The notes beneath the pieces were generated by a model. The model was not told the DNA's origin. It did no database searches and worked only from the letters and a program-made list of their open reading frames with translations. Source: Oreocharis arfaki (taxonomy: Eukaryota; Chordata; Aves; Passeriformes; Paramythiidae). From it: a stretch of DNA of 64,000 nucleotides. Location of the stretch: NCBI GenBank assembly GCA_013398015.1, contig VZRR01012423.1, positions 258,568-322,567 on the forward strand. The letters are read 5' to 3'. Both the position numbers and the translations under genes were made by a program. Positions 1 through 10,158 of this stretch are shown one piece after another; within the stretch, counting starts at the first letter, position 1, and each line of letters begins with the position of its first letter.

Positions 1-380
1 CTTCCCTGTGAATAAGAGGGGCTAGGCTGGGTGAGAAACATGGTAATACAAACCAGTTCATTATTTGTTTCTTAGGCTTGTCGTAGACTTGTGGCCTTAT
101 CCATGAAAAGGGAGAGAAGAGGGTAGTAACAGACACAAAGAAGATGTGCCAAGGAAGTGTTTGTCAGCCTAGTCCCGATTTCTCATGATGTTACAAAGGG
201 GGCATATGATGGCCCTATGGCAGTAGTTTAGTTAATACATCCTGAGAGAGCCCTTTATTTCCTTCACTGCTTGAAACTAAGACAGCAGCTCTAAAATCAG
301 AATTACATTCCCAGAGAATCAGGCAAACCTTTCAGGTCATGACATTTTATTTATTTGATCGTCTATGCTCTATAAGTGTC
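1..380. other. Unique sequence, nothing recognised
   Basis: AT-rich sequence between the window start and the first LTR boundary. I see no open frame of note, no repeat family and no RNA gene. The bases just before position 381 are the left flank of the ERV insertion; no matching duplication can be located because the opposite LTR is truncated. Confidence 0.5.
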
Positions 381-503
381 TGTAGTGGTTTAAATCCAGT
401 GGACAAATCAGTCCCACATAGTCACTCACTCTCCCCATATAGGGACAGGGAAGAGAATCAGAAGAGTAAAAATGAGAAAACTCATGGCTTGAGATAAAGG
501 CAG

Positions 504-509
504 TTTAAT
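504..509 (-). terminator. Polyadenylation signal of the ERV 3' LTR
   Basis: ATTAAA on the minus strand, about 180 bases downstream of the LTR TATA box. It is the best match to a polyadenylation signal in this LTR. Confidence 0.5.
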
Positions 510-684
510 AGGTAAAACCACACACGTAAGCAAAGCAGAACAAGGAATTCACTCACTTCTTCCAATGAGCAGGCAGGTGTTCATCTGCCCCAAGAAAATC
601 AGGCCTTCATCACACATAACAGTAACAAGGGAAGACAAACACCATCACTCAAACCTGCCCCTCATTCCTCCTTCTTCCCGCAGC

Positions 685-690
685 TTTATA
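685..690 (-). promoter_or_regulatory. TATA box of the ERV 3' LTR
   Basis: TATAAA on the minus strand, followed by a purine-rich GAAGAAGGAGGAA stretch. It lies roughly in the middle of the LTR, where the U3 promoter is expected. Confidence 0.6.
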
Positions 691-957
691 TGTTAAGCAT
701 GACACCATAATGCTGTAGAATATCCCTTGGGTCAGGTGGGGTCATCTGTCCTGGCAATGTTCTCTCCCGGCTTCCCAAACACCGCCAGTCTCTGCACTGG
801 GGTGAGAAGCAGAGAAGGCTTTGACTCTGTGTAAGCATTGCTCAGCAATAAGAAAAACAACCTTGTGCTATCAACATTGTTTTGAGCACAAATCCAGAAC
901 CATAGGCCATGCATAGCTACTATGAAGAAAACTATCCCAGCCAAAACCAATATATTT

Positions 958-1389
958 TCCACCCCTTCTTCCATACCATTTACATTATGGTCAGGTCCCA
1001 CACTATCTAATATAACCTAGTTAACAGCCACCCTGCTTCCCAAGCCTTGATACATACAGAACATCACTCCTTTAATCTATGGACTACACATAAAATGCCG
1101 ATAAAATATCCACCGAGTACATTTAGTCCATGACTTTGGGTTCCATCTGTTATGATGGTCACTCAGAACAGTAGAGGTGGTCTGTTGTGTGGAATTTTTG
1201 GGCACCAAAGCCAGCTCAGGTTAAGTACCTGCTGCACCTGCACTTCTTGTAAGGCTTCTCTTTTATTGGTTCATGTGAGTCCTGCTATAGTAATTCCCAT
1301 TGTATTTCCATTACAGCCTCAACGCCGGTCCCTTTGGGCCAGACCACAGTGTTTACCATTGCAATGAACTCCTCTCCTTTCTCCTGCTC
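958..1389 (-). mobile_element. ERV internal 3' segment with polypurine tract
   Basis: On the minus strand the tract GAAGAAGGGGTGGAA (about 959-973) lies directly upstream of the LTR, which is the position of a retroviral polypurine tract that primes plus-strand DNA synthesis. The rest of the segment resembles internal sequence of the same avian ERV family from memory. It carries no open frame long enough to be a retroviral gene. Confidence 0.6.
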
Positions 1390-1723
1390 TGGCTAAGACT
1401 TATTCACAGACTGCAGTCCCTTAGGACTGTATCTGCTTCTAGTGGAGCCTTGTCTATGAGCCCCAGTCTCTGCAGGCGTATAACTGCTTGCAGCACAGGT
1501 TTGTTCACAGTCACTTTGGGACATACGTCTTTCTGGCATGGCCTTCTTCATGGGCCACGAAGCCTTTAAAGCTCCAGCTGGATATAAACCTTACCAATGG
1601 CTGCAGCCCTTTCAGGTATGAATCTGCTCCAGCTTGGCCTTATGGTGGCTGCAGTCAGGATGTCCTGTTCTGTCATGGGCTTATCTCTGACCACACACTT
1701 CGAGGTGCTCCAGCATGACCTCA

Positions 1724-2448
1724 TGTGAGGGCCTGGACTGATAGTGATTAATGACTCAAATATTCAACCAGGTGCTGTAAGAGACAGCTTAATATAGGCT
1801 GGGTGCTTTGCTAGTGATGCACAGAGTGGCCTCCCAGGTGCGGAAGGGCATGCATATCTGAGGCTACAAACTGTGTTCCCAGATAAGGGAAGAGGCTGAT
1901 AAGAGGTGCTTAAAATAGAACCCTGTGAGGTGGGGTGAGTTTCTATTATGTCAATGTCCTTCCTTGTATAATGACTCAGCTGTGAAAACTCCCCTCCAAA
2001 TGCTGACTAAGAGGCAGCTGCAACATCTTGGAGGGTGTCAAGACTCCCAAAGTGTCCTGCAATCCAGAACGTTACATCAGCCAGCGTGAAACTCCCTGCC
2101 CCAGGGGAGGTACCTGGGCATTCCCACCTGAGGCTGACCATAATATAAAAATAATGGATCTGGTGACAGACTCCTTCCCCCCAGTTACAGTCTGCAGCCA
2201 ACACCTTGACAAGACTGCAACCACTGAGAAGATAAAGATCAACAGGATGTTGGAATCTATAGAATGGCGATATTTTTCCTACTTATTCTGTTTATCTGTT
2301 GCTCTCTTTCTCTCCAGTCCTGTATCTCTCTACCTCACATCTACTCTCAAATAAAATTCTCTACTATTGATTTCAGCATATAGTCTCATTTGCACCTTAA
2401 TTTGGGCAAAGGCATCTCTCTAATAATTTTAACAATTGCATCTCAACT
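1724..2448 (+). mobile_element. Solo LTR nested in the older ERV
   Basis: This 725-base block interrupts the minisatellite. It starts TGTGAGGG at 1724, and the pentamer CCTCA occurs on both sides (1719-1723 and 2449-2453). Joining the flanks at one copy restores a normal repeat unit, so this is a genuine target-site duplication. An AATAAA signal sits at 2350-2355 near the right end, so the LTR reads on the plus strand. The right end is CT instead of the canonical CA, which may be a mutation. A 5-bp duplication is usual for ERVL-type integrations; the family itself I do not recognise. The open frames inside it show no resemblance to known proteins. Confidence 0.72.
2350..2355 (+). terminator. 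Polyadenylation signal of the nested LTR
   Basis: AATAAA about 95 bases before the right end of the nested LTR. It sets the plus-strand orientation. Confidence 0.5.
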
Positions 2449-2720
2449 CCTCATGAGCAACCACTGATGCTTCAAGGTGGACCGGCTGCACCATGGACTT
2501 ACCCAGAGACACACATGCTTTGAGGTGTACTTTCTCTAGCGTGGACTTATCCATGGGCCACAGTCCCTTCAGAGGTACAGCTGGTGTGGCACAGACATAA
2601 CCACAGCCACGGACACTGTGAGATGCACCTGACGTGGGCTTGTCCACTGCCACAGGTGCTTCAGGGCATCCTGCTCCTGCATGGACACATCCACAGGTCA
2701 CAATCGTCTTGACTCAAGTG

Positions 2721-2984
2721 CGCGCTGCAGTTCCAGCCTGTCCAGTACAGGAGCACAGGAAGAGCAGTGATGCCCTGGCCACCACACAGCCCAGGTGTGC
2801 TGCCAGGTGTTATCCCAGGCACAGCAGAGGGGGCTGTTCGGCAGCACAGCACTGCAGAAAGCAGTGAAAGCAAAATGCAGCTGGTAACCAGCACTAGTCC
2901 CCAACACACAGCGAGGTGAGGAAGCCCCATGGCAAGTACAGGAGATAGTCAATTAACAGCCCCACACCGGGTGCCAAAAAGGAC
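2721..2984 (-). mobile_element. ERV leader with candidate primer-binding site
   Basis: On the minus strand the LTR stub ends in a TGTGACA-like end and is followed after 8 bases by TGGCACCCGGTGTGGGGC (2976 to 2959). Starting with TGG just after the LTR is the hallmark of a primer-binding site, because tRNAs end in CCA. I cannot name the tRNA with confidence. The remaining leader is GC-rich and shows only short open frames. Confidence 0.5.
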
Positions 2985-3105
2985 TGTCACAGTTTAACCA
3001 GCTATCAGCTCAGCCCCACACAGCTGCTCACCCACTCCACCAGGGTAGGATGGGGAATAGAATCAGAAGGGTAAAAGTGAGAAAACTTGTCGGTTGAGAA
3101 GGAAG
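2985..3105 (-). repeat. Truncated 5' LTR stub of the ERV
   Basis: About 110 bases matching the U5 end of the 3' LTR: TGT, a GTTTAA step, a CACTCA/CACCCA step, GAATCAGAAGGGTAAAAGTGAGAAAAC and a GTTGAG step occur in the same order as in 381-490. The match fades at about 3100-3110, so U3 and R of this LTR are missing. Confidence 0.68.
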
Positions 3106-4656
3106 TGTGTTTGTCTCTCCTTCTTCAAACATGAATTAGCAGAAATTCAAAGACTGGCAAATAACAAAATTGTGAATAGATCTCTGTGAACGAGAGTGCA
3201 AGCAGGGAAGAGCTCCTAGCACTCACATGATTTCATGTGAGTATGTTCAATAGTATTTATAAATTCAAATATGAAAATAAAGGCACCAAGAAAGAAAAAA
3301 AAAATCTCACCCACCCTCCCTATTTAAATGCTTTCATATCTGGTAGAACAAACAGAGCTACAAAGTAAGAACATCTGTAGATAACCCTAAAAAGGACATA
3401 TGTGTTCCACACCTAACCACAGCAGGGTGTCACTATAACAGCTTGCTTACTACTTATCACATCCAAGTCCATATGGTGCATTTCTGCCTTAATTGGGCAT
3501 TTCCAAGATTTTGTTGATTTCTGTCAAAACCTTAATGATATTTAAATATTCTTTTGCTGACACCAAAACTTCTTTATTTTAAAGAATTTCAATCAAAAAA
3601 TAAATTCTGGAGTAGGTGCTCAAAATATTTTAGTGACCTGAGAGATTCTCTAAAACAGACAAAAATGCAGTGTTATTTTACCTATGTCCATATTTAATTT
3701 CTTGCCAGCATTCAGCCTATATTGCTCCAAATCAAATAAACCACCAAGGCCCACACAGTGAGAGAGGGTTCATTATAGATCATGAACAGCTCAGGGTGGA
3801 AGTGCCAAAGTAAAAGAACAGATAGCATTGAAAGACAACAAATAATGTTTGCCCCATACCCTCCACGTTTAGTGCACTTTTCTCAGATAGGCTGTTTTAT
3901 TTGGGCACTCTGAGGAGTAAGGTTATGAAAAATAAGTGATATATAAGTGATAATAGAGTGTTATTTTGGTGGAAAGGTGGGCAAAGGGAAGTGTGAAGGG
4001 GTTCAGGCATTTGCCAGAGCCTGGTGCACAGCTTCAGCAAGCTGAGCCATAAAAGGCGGAGTACTGAAAGAGTATGTTATGGATAGACCTAGCGAAGAGA
4101 GAGCTTCAATCCTACTGAGTCAGCGCCAAGGATAAAAGGTTCTGGAGGAGCTCTCACGGATAAAATACAGTCTTCCTAGTTTTGTAGCTAGGTTATTGTC
4201 ATATGCTAATTTCCATTTCTACAGGCCTGAGCAACAGGAAGGTGGACTTTTTTCTGCTTTGCTAGCAGTGGGGGAAAAGTCTGGAGCTTTTGGATCTTGA
4301 CAATCCCAGTATCTTTGGCTAAATAAAAGCAGCAGTCCTTGTTAAAATATAGATCTTGTGAGGAAACACATAACACAGATACACAACTACCGAGCAGTAT
4401 ACAGGCTCTCCATTTTAACTGAGAATAATATGAATGCAGACTTTGGTGGTGATTCCTAAAAGAAACTGGTCTTCAGTACACTCACAGCAATGTTATTTCT
4501 CCTTAGTTCCAGGTTCCTTCCAGCAGACATTCCTGGATGAATAGGGAAACTGGATAAATTGTTTAACAAACAAAGAGAAAAAATGACAAGGGTGAGTAAG
4601 AAAAACCATGTGTGCCCTGCAATGTGCAGGATGTTTAAAATGTTAAAATGTTAAAA
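3106..4656. other. Unique AT-rich sequence with minor motifs
   Basis: No gene or repeat family is visible. There is a perfect 10-bp palindrome with a 2-base centre at 3221-3242 and an isolated TATA-like CATAAAAGG at 4048-4056 with no supporting promoter context. A short tandem of ATGTTAAA-like units (about 4631-4656) abuts the inverted repeat that follows. Confidence 0.45.
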
Positions 4657-4823
4657 CCTAGTTTTAGAGACACAGAAAAGCACAGGAATCATGTCTGGAC
4701 ATTGAGCTGATGATATGGGATAAGTGGTGGAATATCTTGGTTTGACTTTATGATGTGTATCCCCTGTCGCCTGCTCTATGCCCAGACATGATTCCTGTGC
4801 CTTTCTCTGTCTTTAAAACTGGG
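4657..4823. repeat. Long inverted repeat (46-base arms, 75-base spacer)
   Basis: The arm 4657-4702 and the reverse complement of 4778-4823 agree at 41 of 46 positions. The central 20 bases, including GCACAGGAATCATGTCTGG, are identical. Two of the five differences would be G-U pairs in RNA. A transcript from either strand could therefore fold into a long stem with a 75-base loop (4703-4777). The arms do not extend further outward or inward. It could be a small fold-back element or MITE, or a chance-fixed inverted duplication. A microRNA precursor is possible but the loop is long for one. No flanking duplication is obvious. Confidence 0.7.
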
Positions 4824-7800
4824 TGTGAGAGAAAGAAAAGAAAAGCTAAATGGTAGCGTAGGGGAAAACCAGTCTGGGCTGCTGAAGAGTGGAAAGACAT
4901 CACTGCCCATCAAACCAAGTTTTAAACCTACCACAATGTCAATGACAGTGAGGGAGGTGCAGTGTGGCATTGTCTTTTTTTCAGAACACAGTAACTAGTA
5001 AGAGACACCTCTCCACCACACAGACCTAGTTTAGATACAAGGAATGATCTCTGTAGGGAATGTTTATGAAAGAAGAACTTAGCCATGATCACATCTTTCA
5101 CAAACCAAGTTCAAGCAGTTTTCTCCCTCCCCAGAGTTTGGATTTAAGCTTACTTTGAAATGCAAGCACCCTACGCACAATTTCTTTGTAAAAACACAAG
5201 AACAGATTGCAGATTTGATTTTGAAGGATCAGGCATCTAACACAGCTCATGCTACAGAGCCCAGATGTGGCCAAGGGAAAAGGCTTATTTTTCTTTCTGT
5301 GTACAAGTTTAATAGCAAACACTACTAAGCTTCACACTTGACTGTTCTAACTTCTGTGTTCAAGACTAGGGAACTCTCACAGATTATTAGAATTCAAAGA
5401 TGAAGTTAAAACACAATAAATCCCAATAAAATCTTATAGATTATCCTCAGGGTAAATCATCAAGTAATTCAAGGTTTTAATCCTTTTCATAAAAATAAGA
5501 GGGTTTTTTAAGGCATTTGAAGTACTTGACTCTACCCCTTGACTTCTTGTAATTCCACCTTCTGAACTTCTTAATCAAGATTTCAGTAGTTTAAATTGCA
5601 GAGTAACTCAGGACCCATGGGATGTAGCATATATCAAATCCCTCTCTGATAATTTCCTACCCTCATGAAAGCTCTTTTTAGTAAAAACAGAAAGCTCAAA
5701 AGGCACAAGATTCTTAAAGTACTACTTAGTTATTTACTTGCCTTTGTTCACAATAGCAAATCACAAACTGTCACAATTCTCTTTCAAGTAATCACTTAGA
5801 CATCTGAGAGGAGTAAAAAATATGTATTGCAAGGGAACTTAAGTATCTTAAATTCTGTTCTGACATGAAAACAGAATTGTTTCTAATGTAGGTGAGTTGA
5901 GCAGTTTGATATCTTCCTCCTCTGTGGATCATCTGGAAAGCCCAAACAAGGCACCTGTTGGTAATGCCCATGAGGACAGGAGCCAGTAACTGATATCTAA
6001 ACCTGTTTAATTTGTGAAGTGCACTCTGAATGCAGTACAACACGGCATTCAGATCCATTCAAACACTTGCCAAACAGGGTACTGCCACATCCTGCTGAAA
6101 TCATAGTATTCTGCTTACAGGACTTTCCCTGGAAAAGGAAAAATCATAGTATCATCTGCCTGAGTAGACACAAATGCACAGCTCCCACCTCTTCGGAGAG
6201 CACCCTTGCTGCATGGCTTTCATTGAAGCTGTGCAATTTCTGTGCAGTCAGGAATGTGGAATTTGTTTGGCCTGCAAAGAAAATTGCAAAGGGGAGACTA
6301 TTTCAGTAATCTAATAGGCAAGACACTCTGCTGGAGAGAAGGGGAAGCTAAAATAGTCCTTTCCCGAGGGCCTGCTTAGAATATGTATTTTCCATGTAAC
6401 AGTTTTAGGATAAAATCCATTAGCAATATTGGAAGGAAACATAGGAGTGTTCCTGTTTCCACAATAGACACACCTCACTGCCTCACAGTTGGCCTCTCCT
6501 GCCTAATTTTTCTTTCTGGCCCCAGTTTTTGCACCATTTCTTGTACAAGGACTTTGTTTTAATGGATAGGTGTAAGACTGGTATGGCATAAGACGAGTCA
6601 ATCGGTGGTGAATGAGACTTTCTTATCATAAAAAAGTATCAAAGATGTTCAATACTTAGAACAACATCTTGAATCCTGAACTCATCTAGTGGGTATACAA
6701 AGGCACCTCACTCACAGCTGCAAAGAAGTATCAAAGCCTAGGGGAACACAGGGTACTAAACACACTCGACATTTCCTAGCAACTGGCTTAGATATCTTCT
6801 GGAAGTCTATAAAAGTTAGCCACTTCTACATATTCTTAATATTATCTGAGTTGATAAATTTCACCTCTGGAATGTCTTTATAAACTTCACCTAAAAAGAA
6901 GCAGCAAACTCATATGCTAGCTTTGGTCCTCATTGCAACTTTGGGAAAATAAAATATCCCAACTTAAATGCTCAAATCTATTTCTGAGAGAACTAAAAAT
7001 AATGTCTAAAGTTGTAGACTCCATAAAAAGGCAGGAATGCCGGCTTAAGAGCAAGTTTCAAGCTGGCATGAAATTTTCGAGTGCCATCCTAAAGAGAAGA
7101 GGTTTTTTTAATCCACCAAACAGGGAGAACTGTAGCTACAGGTAAATTAATCTTGTTTGCCTTACCTTCTGATGGTGCTATAAGCAAGATAGTGCTATTA
7201 CAAATGGCAGCTATAATTCGAATTCAGACTCAGAGCTTCAGCCATGTTCTGGAATGTGTACAAATCTTCAAAGTTTTGCGTATAAAGTCCCATAAGCCTC
7301 ACAAAGCCTCAGAATATCTTACATGAAGGAACTGTTCCTCTCATACAATATTTGCTATATTATCTGAAATACAGTTTGTCCCATCTTGCAATTTGAAATG
7401 AAATTGTCATGTTTTTCTCTATTACCTCTTCCTACATTACCTAGGCCACAAAAAACATCTCTCACACGGGAGAGCTTGCGAAATAGAAGTGGCAGCATTG
7501 TGTCCTGAAAACCTGAACTTCCCTGTTCTCAGTTTTCCTGTTCTCCTTAAAATGACTCAAACTGGAAACAGGTGGCAGCACTGCTTCTGATGCCACGGGT
7601 CCTAAAGCTGAAATACAAAGATCTAACCTCTCCGTATTAAATGAAAATGAACTGAAAGCTGGTCTGATTGATATTGGCTATAAATAAGGCAAGATTTCAT
7701 AAAACAGGAAAAGAAATAGCTCAGCTCTGGCCTTGGAGAGTCAAGACATCAGAAATATTTTGCGGGGGTCGGTCCCTCTGAGCTTGAAAAATCTTCTGGC

Positions 7801-9543
7801 ATTTGGATCCTCTAACGTTGGCTATGTTTTTAGCCATGTCAGTGGCATGGAGCCATCCTCATGCTGGGCATATCAGACCAGAGTATTTGGGAAAAAATAA
7901 GCTTTACCAACAGTATAGCATATGACAAACGTTCATCAGATATCTTTTCATGTTACATTTATGATGTTTGGATTTGAGACATATCCGTGCCCCATTGAGA
8001 AAAAAAAGTCCGAATTCTAATTGAACGAGACTGTAAACTTGCATGCAATTATATTCCTTTTTAACACATTAGAATTTTGCAACACTTTTATATATAAGAC
8101 ATTTCCTTATTTCACGTGTTTAAAATATCAGGGTTTGTTATTATTTTTGTTCGGCATGTAGAAAGAAATAAAAGAACAAGGAGTGGAGAAAAGGACAAGG
8201 AGGGAGAGAAAGAGCAAGCAAGCACAGGAGAAATTTATGAAACAACTATGGCTTTATAAATAGAGGTCACAATCTCATAGTCAGTCTTTCCTTCAGTGTA
8301 TTTACAGAATTGTAACAGGGTACTTTTTATGGTGTAAAAAGATATTAATTCCAGCATTGTTTAAGTGGGAGGCAAAGAAAGATATTCTGGTTTCAATTAG
8401 GAAAGACAGCTATATAAACAGGTTCTATAGGAAGGTCCTGATAGGAACAAAAGAATGTGATATTGATGGACACGGGGGACTCAGACCTGCTCTTGTTCAA
8501 ACCACTGGAAAAAACTTCCATTGGCTTCAGGGCTGCAGGATCCAGCACATGCCTAGGTCACGAACAGGTTTAGCAGACATGTTGAAATGGCTTTGGTTTC
8601 TGAGTACTGATGGCTCCATCCCCAGGAATCTGGATCTCACTGCCATTACCCACAGTCAATGGCAGCCAAAGGCCTGAATTTCTGCCTTAAGAAAGGTTGA
8701 AGCCTTGCCATAAATACTTTCCAGAGAATGGCAGTTATTATGGCAACAGTGTTCCCATTGCTCTAGTAAAGATTGTGTCAGCATTTAAATTATAAACCCC
8801 TGTTTTCAGGGGTTTACATCTTGGCTATAAACATTAGCCGAGAGATGAAAATTGGCATTCACTGCCCTATTTTTTTAATAACAAAACTTGGAGAAAATCA
8901 GACTGGGTTTTTTATACTGCAAGAGGGAAAAGAGTTGGAGGCTTGTTGTGGGAGGTGAGGTGCATTTTGGTGTTATATAACGTATAATGTATTTATACAC
9001 AGAGATGAAGTGTATGTATATTCCTAAAATGTAAAATTTGCTCTGCACTTTTTAATTAAATTTTGCTGGGCAGTGAGAGATTTGAGTTTTTTAAAATGAA
9101 TTTGTGTAAGAGTACTAAAACTAAAATGAGAACACTGCAAATAATATATTTCTTATTAGCTGTATGAGTTTTAATAGGGATATAGCAAGTACATCAAAAA
9201 TATATTGCCTCTAAAATGCTAACATATTTGACCTTTGTAAAGACGTTGTCATGTTTTCTTTTGTTTTTTTCAGAGTACAAATAATCCTTTTCTAAGGTGT
9301 AGAAAACAAACTTGTAACTACTCTTATTTAAGGTGTCTTAGAAGATATTTCCACTTTGAGTGTTCACATATGAAAACACCACTAGCCAAAGAATTCATCC
9401 TTTAGCAGGAGCCAGAGGTGCATGTTCCAGCCCTGATTCTCTGCATGCTAACCTCTGGCTCTTAAAGGGGTGGTGCATATTGCTCTCCCTGAGTTTCTCT
9501 CATTCTAAAATTCCTTTGAAATCCTTCTATATTTTTTTCTGAC
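4824..9543. other. Unique sequence, no gene recognised
   Basis: AT-rich, with only short open frames that resemble nothing I know. A perfect hairpin, TAAACCCCTG / TTTT / CAGGGGTTTA, lies at 8793-8816. Around 8515-8547 is a CCATTGGCTTCAGGGCTGCAG-like stretch, resembling an old interspersed motif common in birds and reptiles; this is weak. Confidence 0.45.
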
Positions 9544-10158
9544 ATGGTGTTTTTGAATGTGCGTGATTGTGGTTTTGATTGTGTTTTGAGATGTGTATTA
9601 ATAATTGGTGACTGCAAGAAATACTCCCCAGTGAAGTACAATTTTCTTGAAGGAGAGTTTTACATCTCTAATGAAGTTAAGACAGAGAGACCAGATTCAC
9701 AGAACAACATCACTGGATATGCAGCACTGCTGTCAGATGAAGGTACCTGAGGCCCATGCCACAAATTGAAAATGCAATATGAAAACTTTGGCAGGAGTGA
9801 CAGTTTCCAGAGCTCAGTGAAAGTTGTGAAACAAAATGGTTTCAGCATTCCCAAGGCCAAAAGGATCATTATTTCCTTATATTACGGATACAGAAGGGAA
9901 GAACTGGGGAGAATTACATATCCACCACCCTAGCAAGAACTAGACATATGTCTAGCAGTATATCTCAAGCGGGCAGCTTCTGGAAGAAGACTGAAACCTC
10001 CTGTCTCAGTTTAAAACAGAATATGTGAATTTGAAGTCTTTCCAGGCTTGGATGACCAAGACATCTTCTCATTCTTTCCATTTGTAATCCACAACTTCAA
10101 CGTGGCCAAGTTCATATACCAGGAGAGCCAATGCATCAGGTCCAAAACTGTGGTCTGA
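9544..10158 (+). other. Frame with unusually few stops; possible decayed coding sequence
   Basis: Read from ATG at 9544, one frame runs 204 codons to a TGA at 10156-10158 with only three internal stops (9748-9750, 9931-9933, 10012-10014). In AT-rich DNA about ten to twelve would be expected. The longest uninterrupted pieces are 68 and 60 codons. I recognise no domain, signal peptide or family in the translation. There is no clear splice signal pattern or poly-A tail. Given the size of the window searched by eye, chance is a fair alternative, so I do not call it a pseudogene. Confidence 0.25.

Larger units (their letters stand above)
381..957 (-). repeat. 3' LTR of the ERV
   Basis: The plus strand begins TGTAGTGGTTTAAA at 381, which is the inverted 3' end of the LTR. 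On the minus strand there is a TATAAA box (685-690 on plus) and, about 180 bases downstream, an ATTAAA polyadenylation signal (504-509). The U5 that follows contains a TTTATCTCAAGCC-type motif. This is the usual U3-R-U5 order. The segment around 880-949 resembles the start of this avian LTR family as I remember it. The right boundary is approximate because the expected TG dinucleotide is not preserved. Confidence 0.78.
1390..2720. repeat. Degenerate 48-bp minisatellite, about 12 units, split by an LTR
   Basis: Two blocks, 1390-1723 and 2449-2720, contain the same repeating pattern: CTTCAGG-like, then a CTGCTCC-like step, then a TGGACTTATCCA-like step, then GGGCCACA-like. Units I could delimit by eye are mostly 47-50 bases long, with a few of 41-43. 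The blocks belonged to one array: removing 1724-2448 and one copy of the duplicated CCTCA gives a continuous unit. Copies are well diverged. The array forms most of the internal region of the ERV. Confidence 0.65.
381..3105 (-). mobile_element. Non-autonomous avian endogenous retrovirus, truncated at 5' end
   Basis: The parts on the minus strand are in retroviral order: a stub of the 5' LTR (3105 to 2985), a candidate primer-binding site (2976 to 2959), a leader (2958 to about 2721), a tandem-repeat array, a short unique segment, a polypurine tract (975 to 959) and a full 3' LTR (about 957 to 381). No gag, pol or env reading frame is visible. Without the nested LTR, the internal region is only about 1.3 kb, far too short for retroviral genes. 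It would therefore have depended on proteins from another element. The LTR sequence matches my memory of a family common in bird genomes, probably ERVL-like, but the class is not certain. The two LTR ends look only about 70% alike over the shared 110 bases by eye, which suggests an old insertion or a composite of two subfamilies. Confidence 0.75.

Noticed and set aside
2028..2354. Plus-strand open frame of 108 codons
   Set aside because: Lies inside the nested LTR and ends at its polyadenylation signal, so it is LTR sequence and not a gene.
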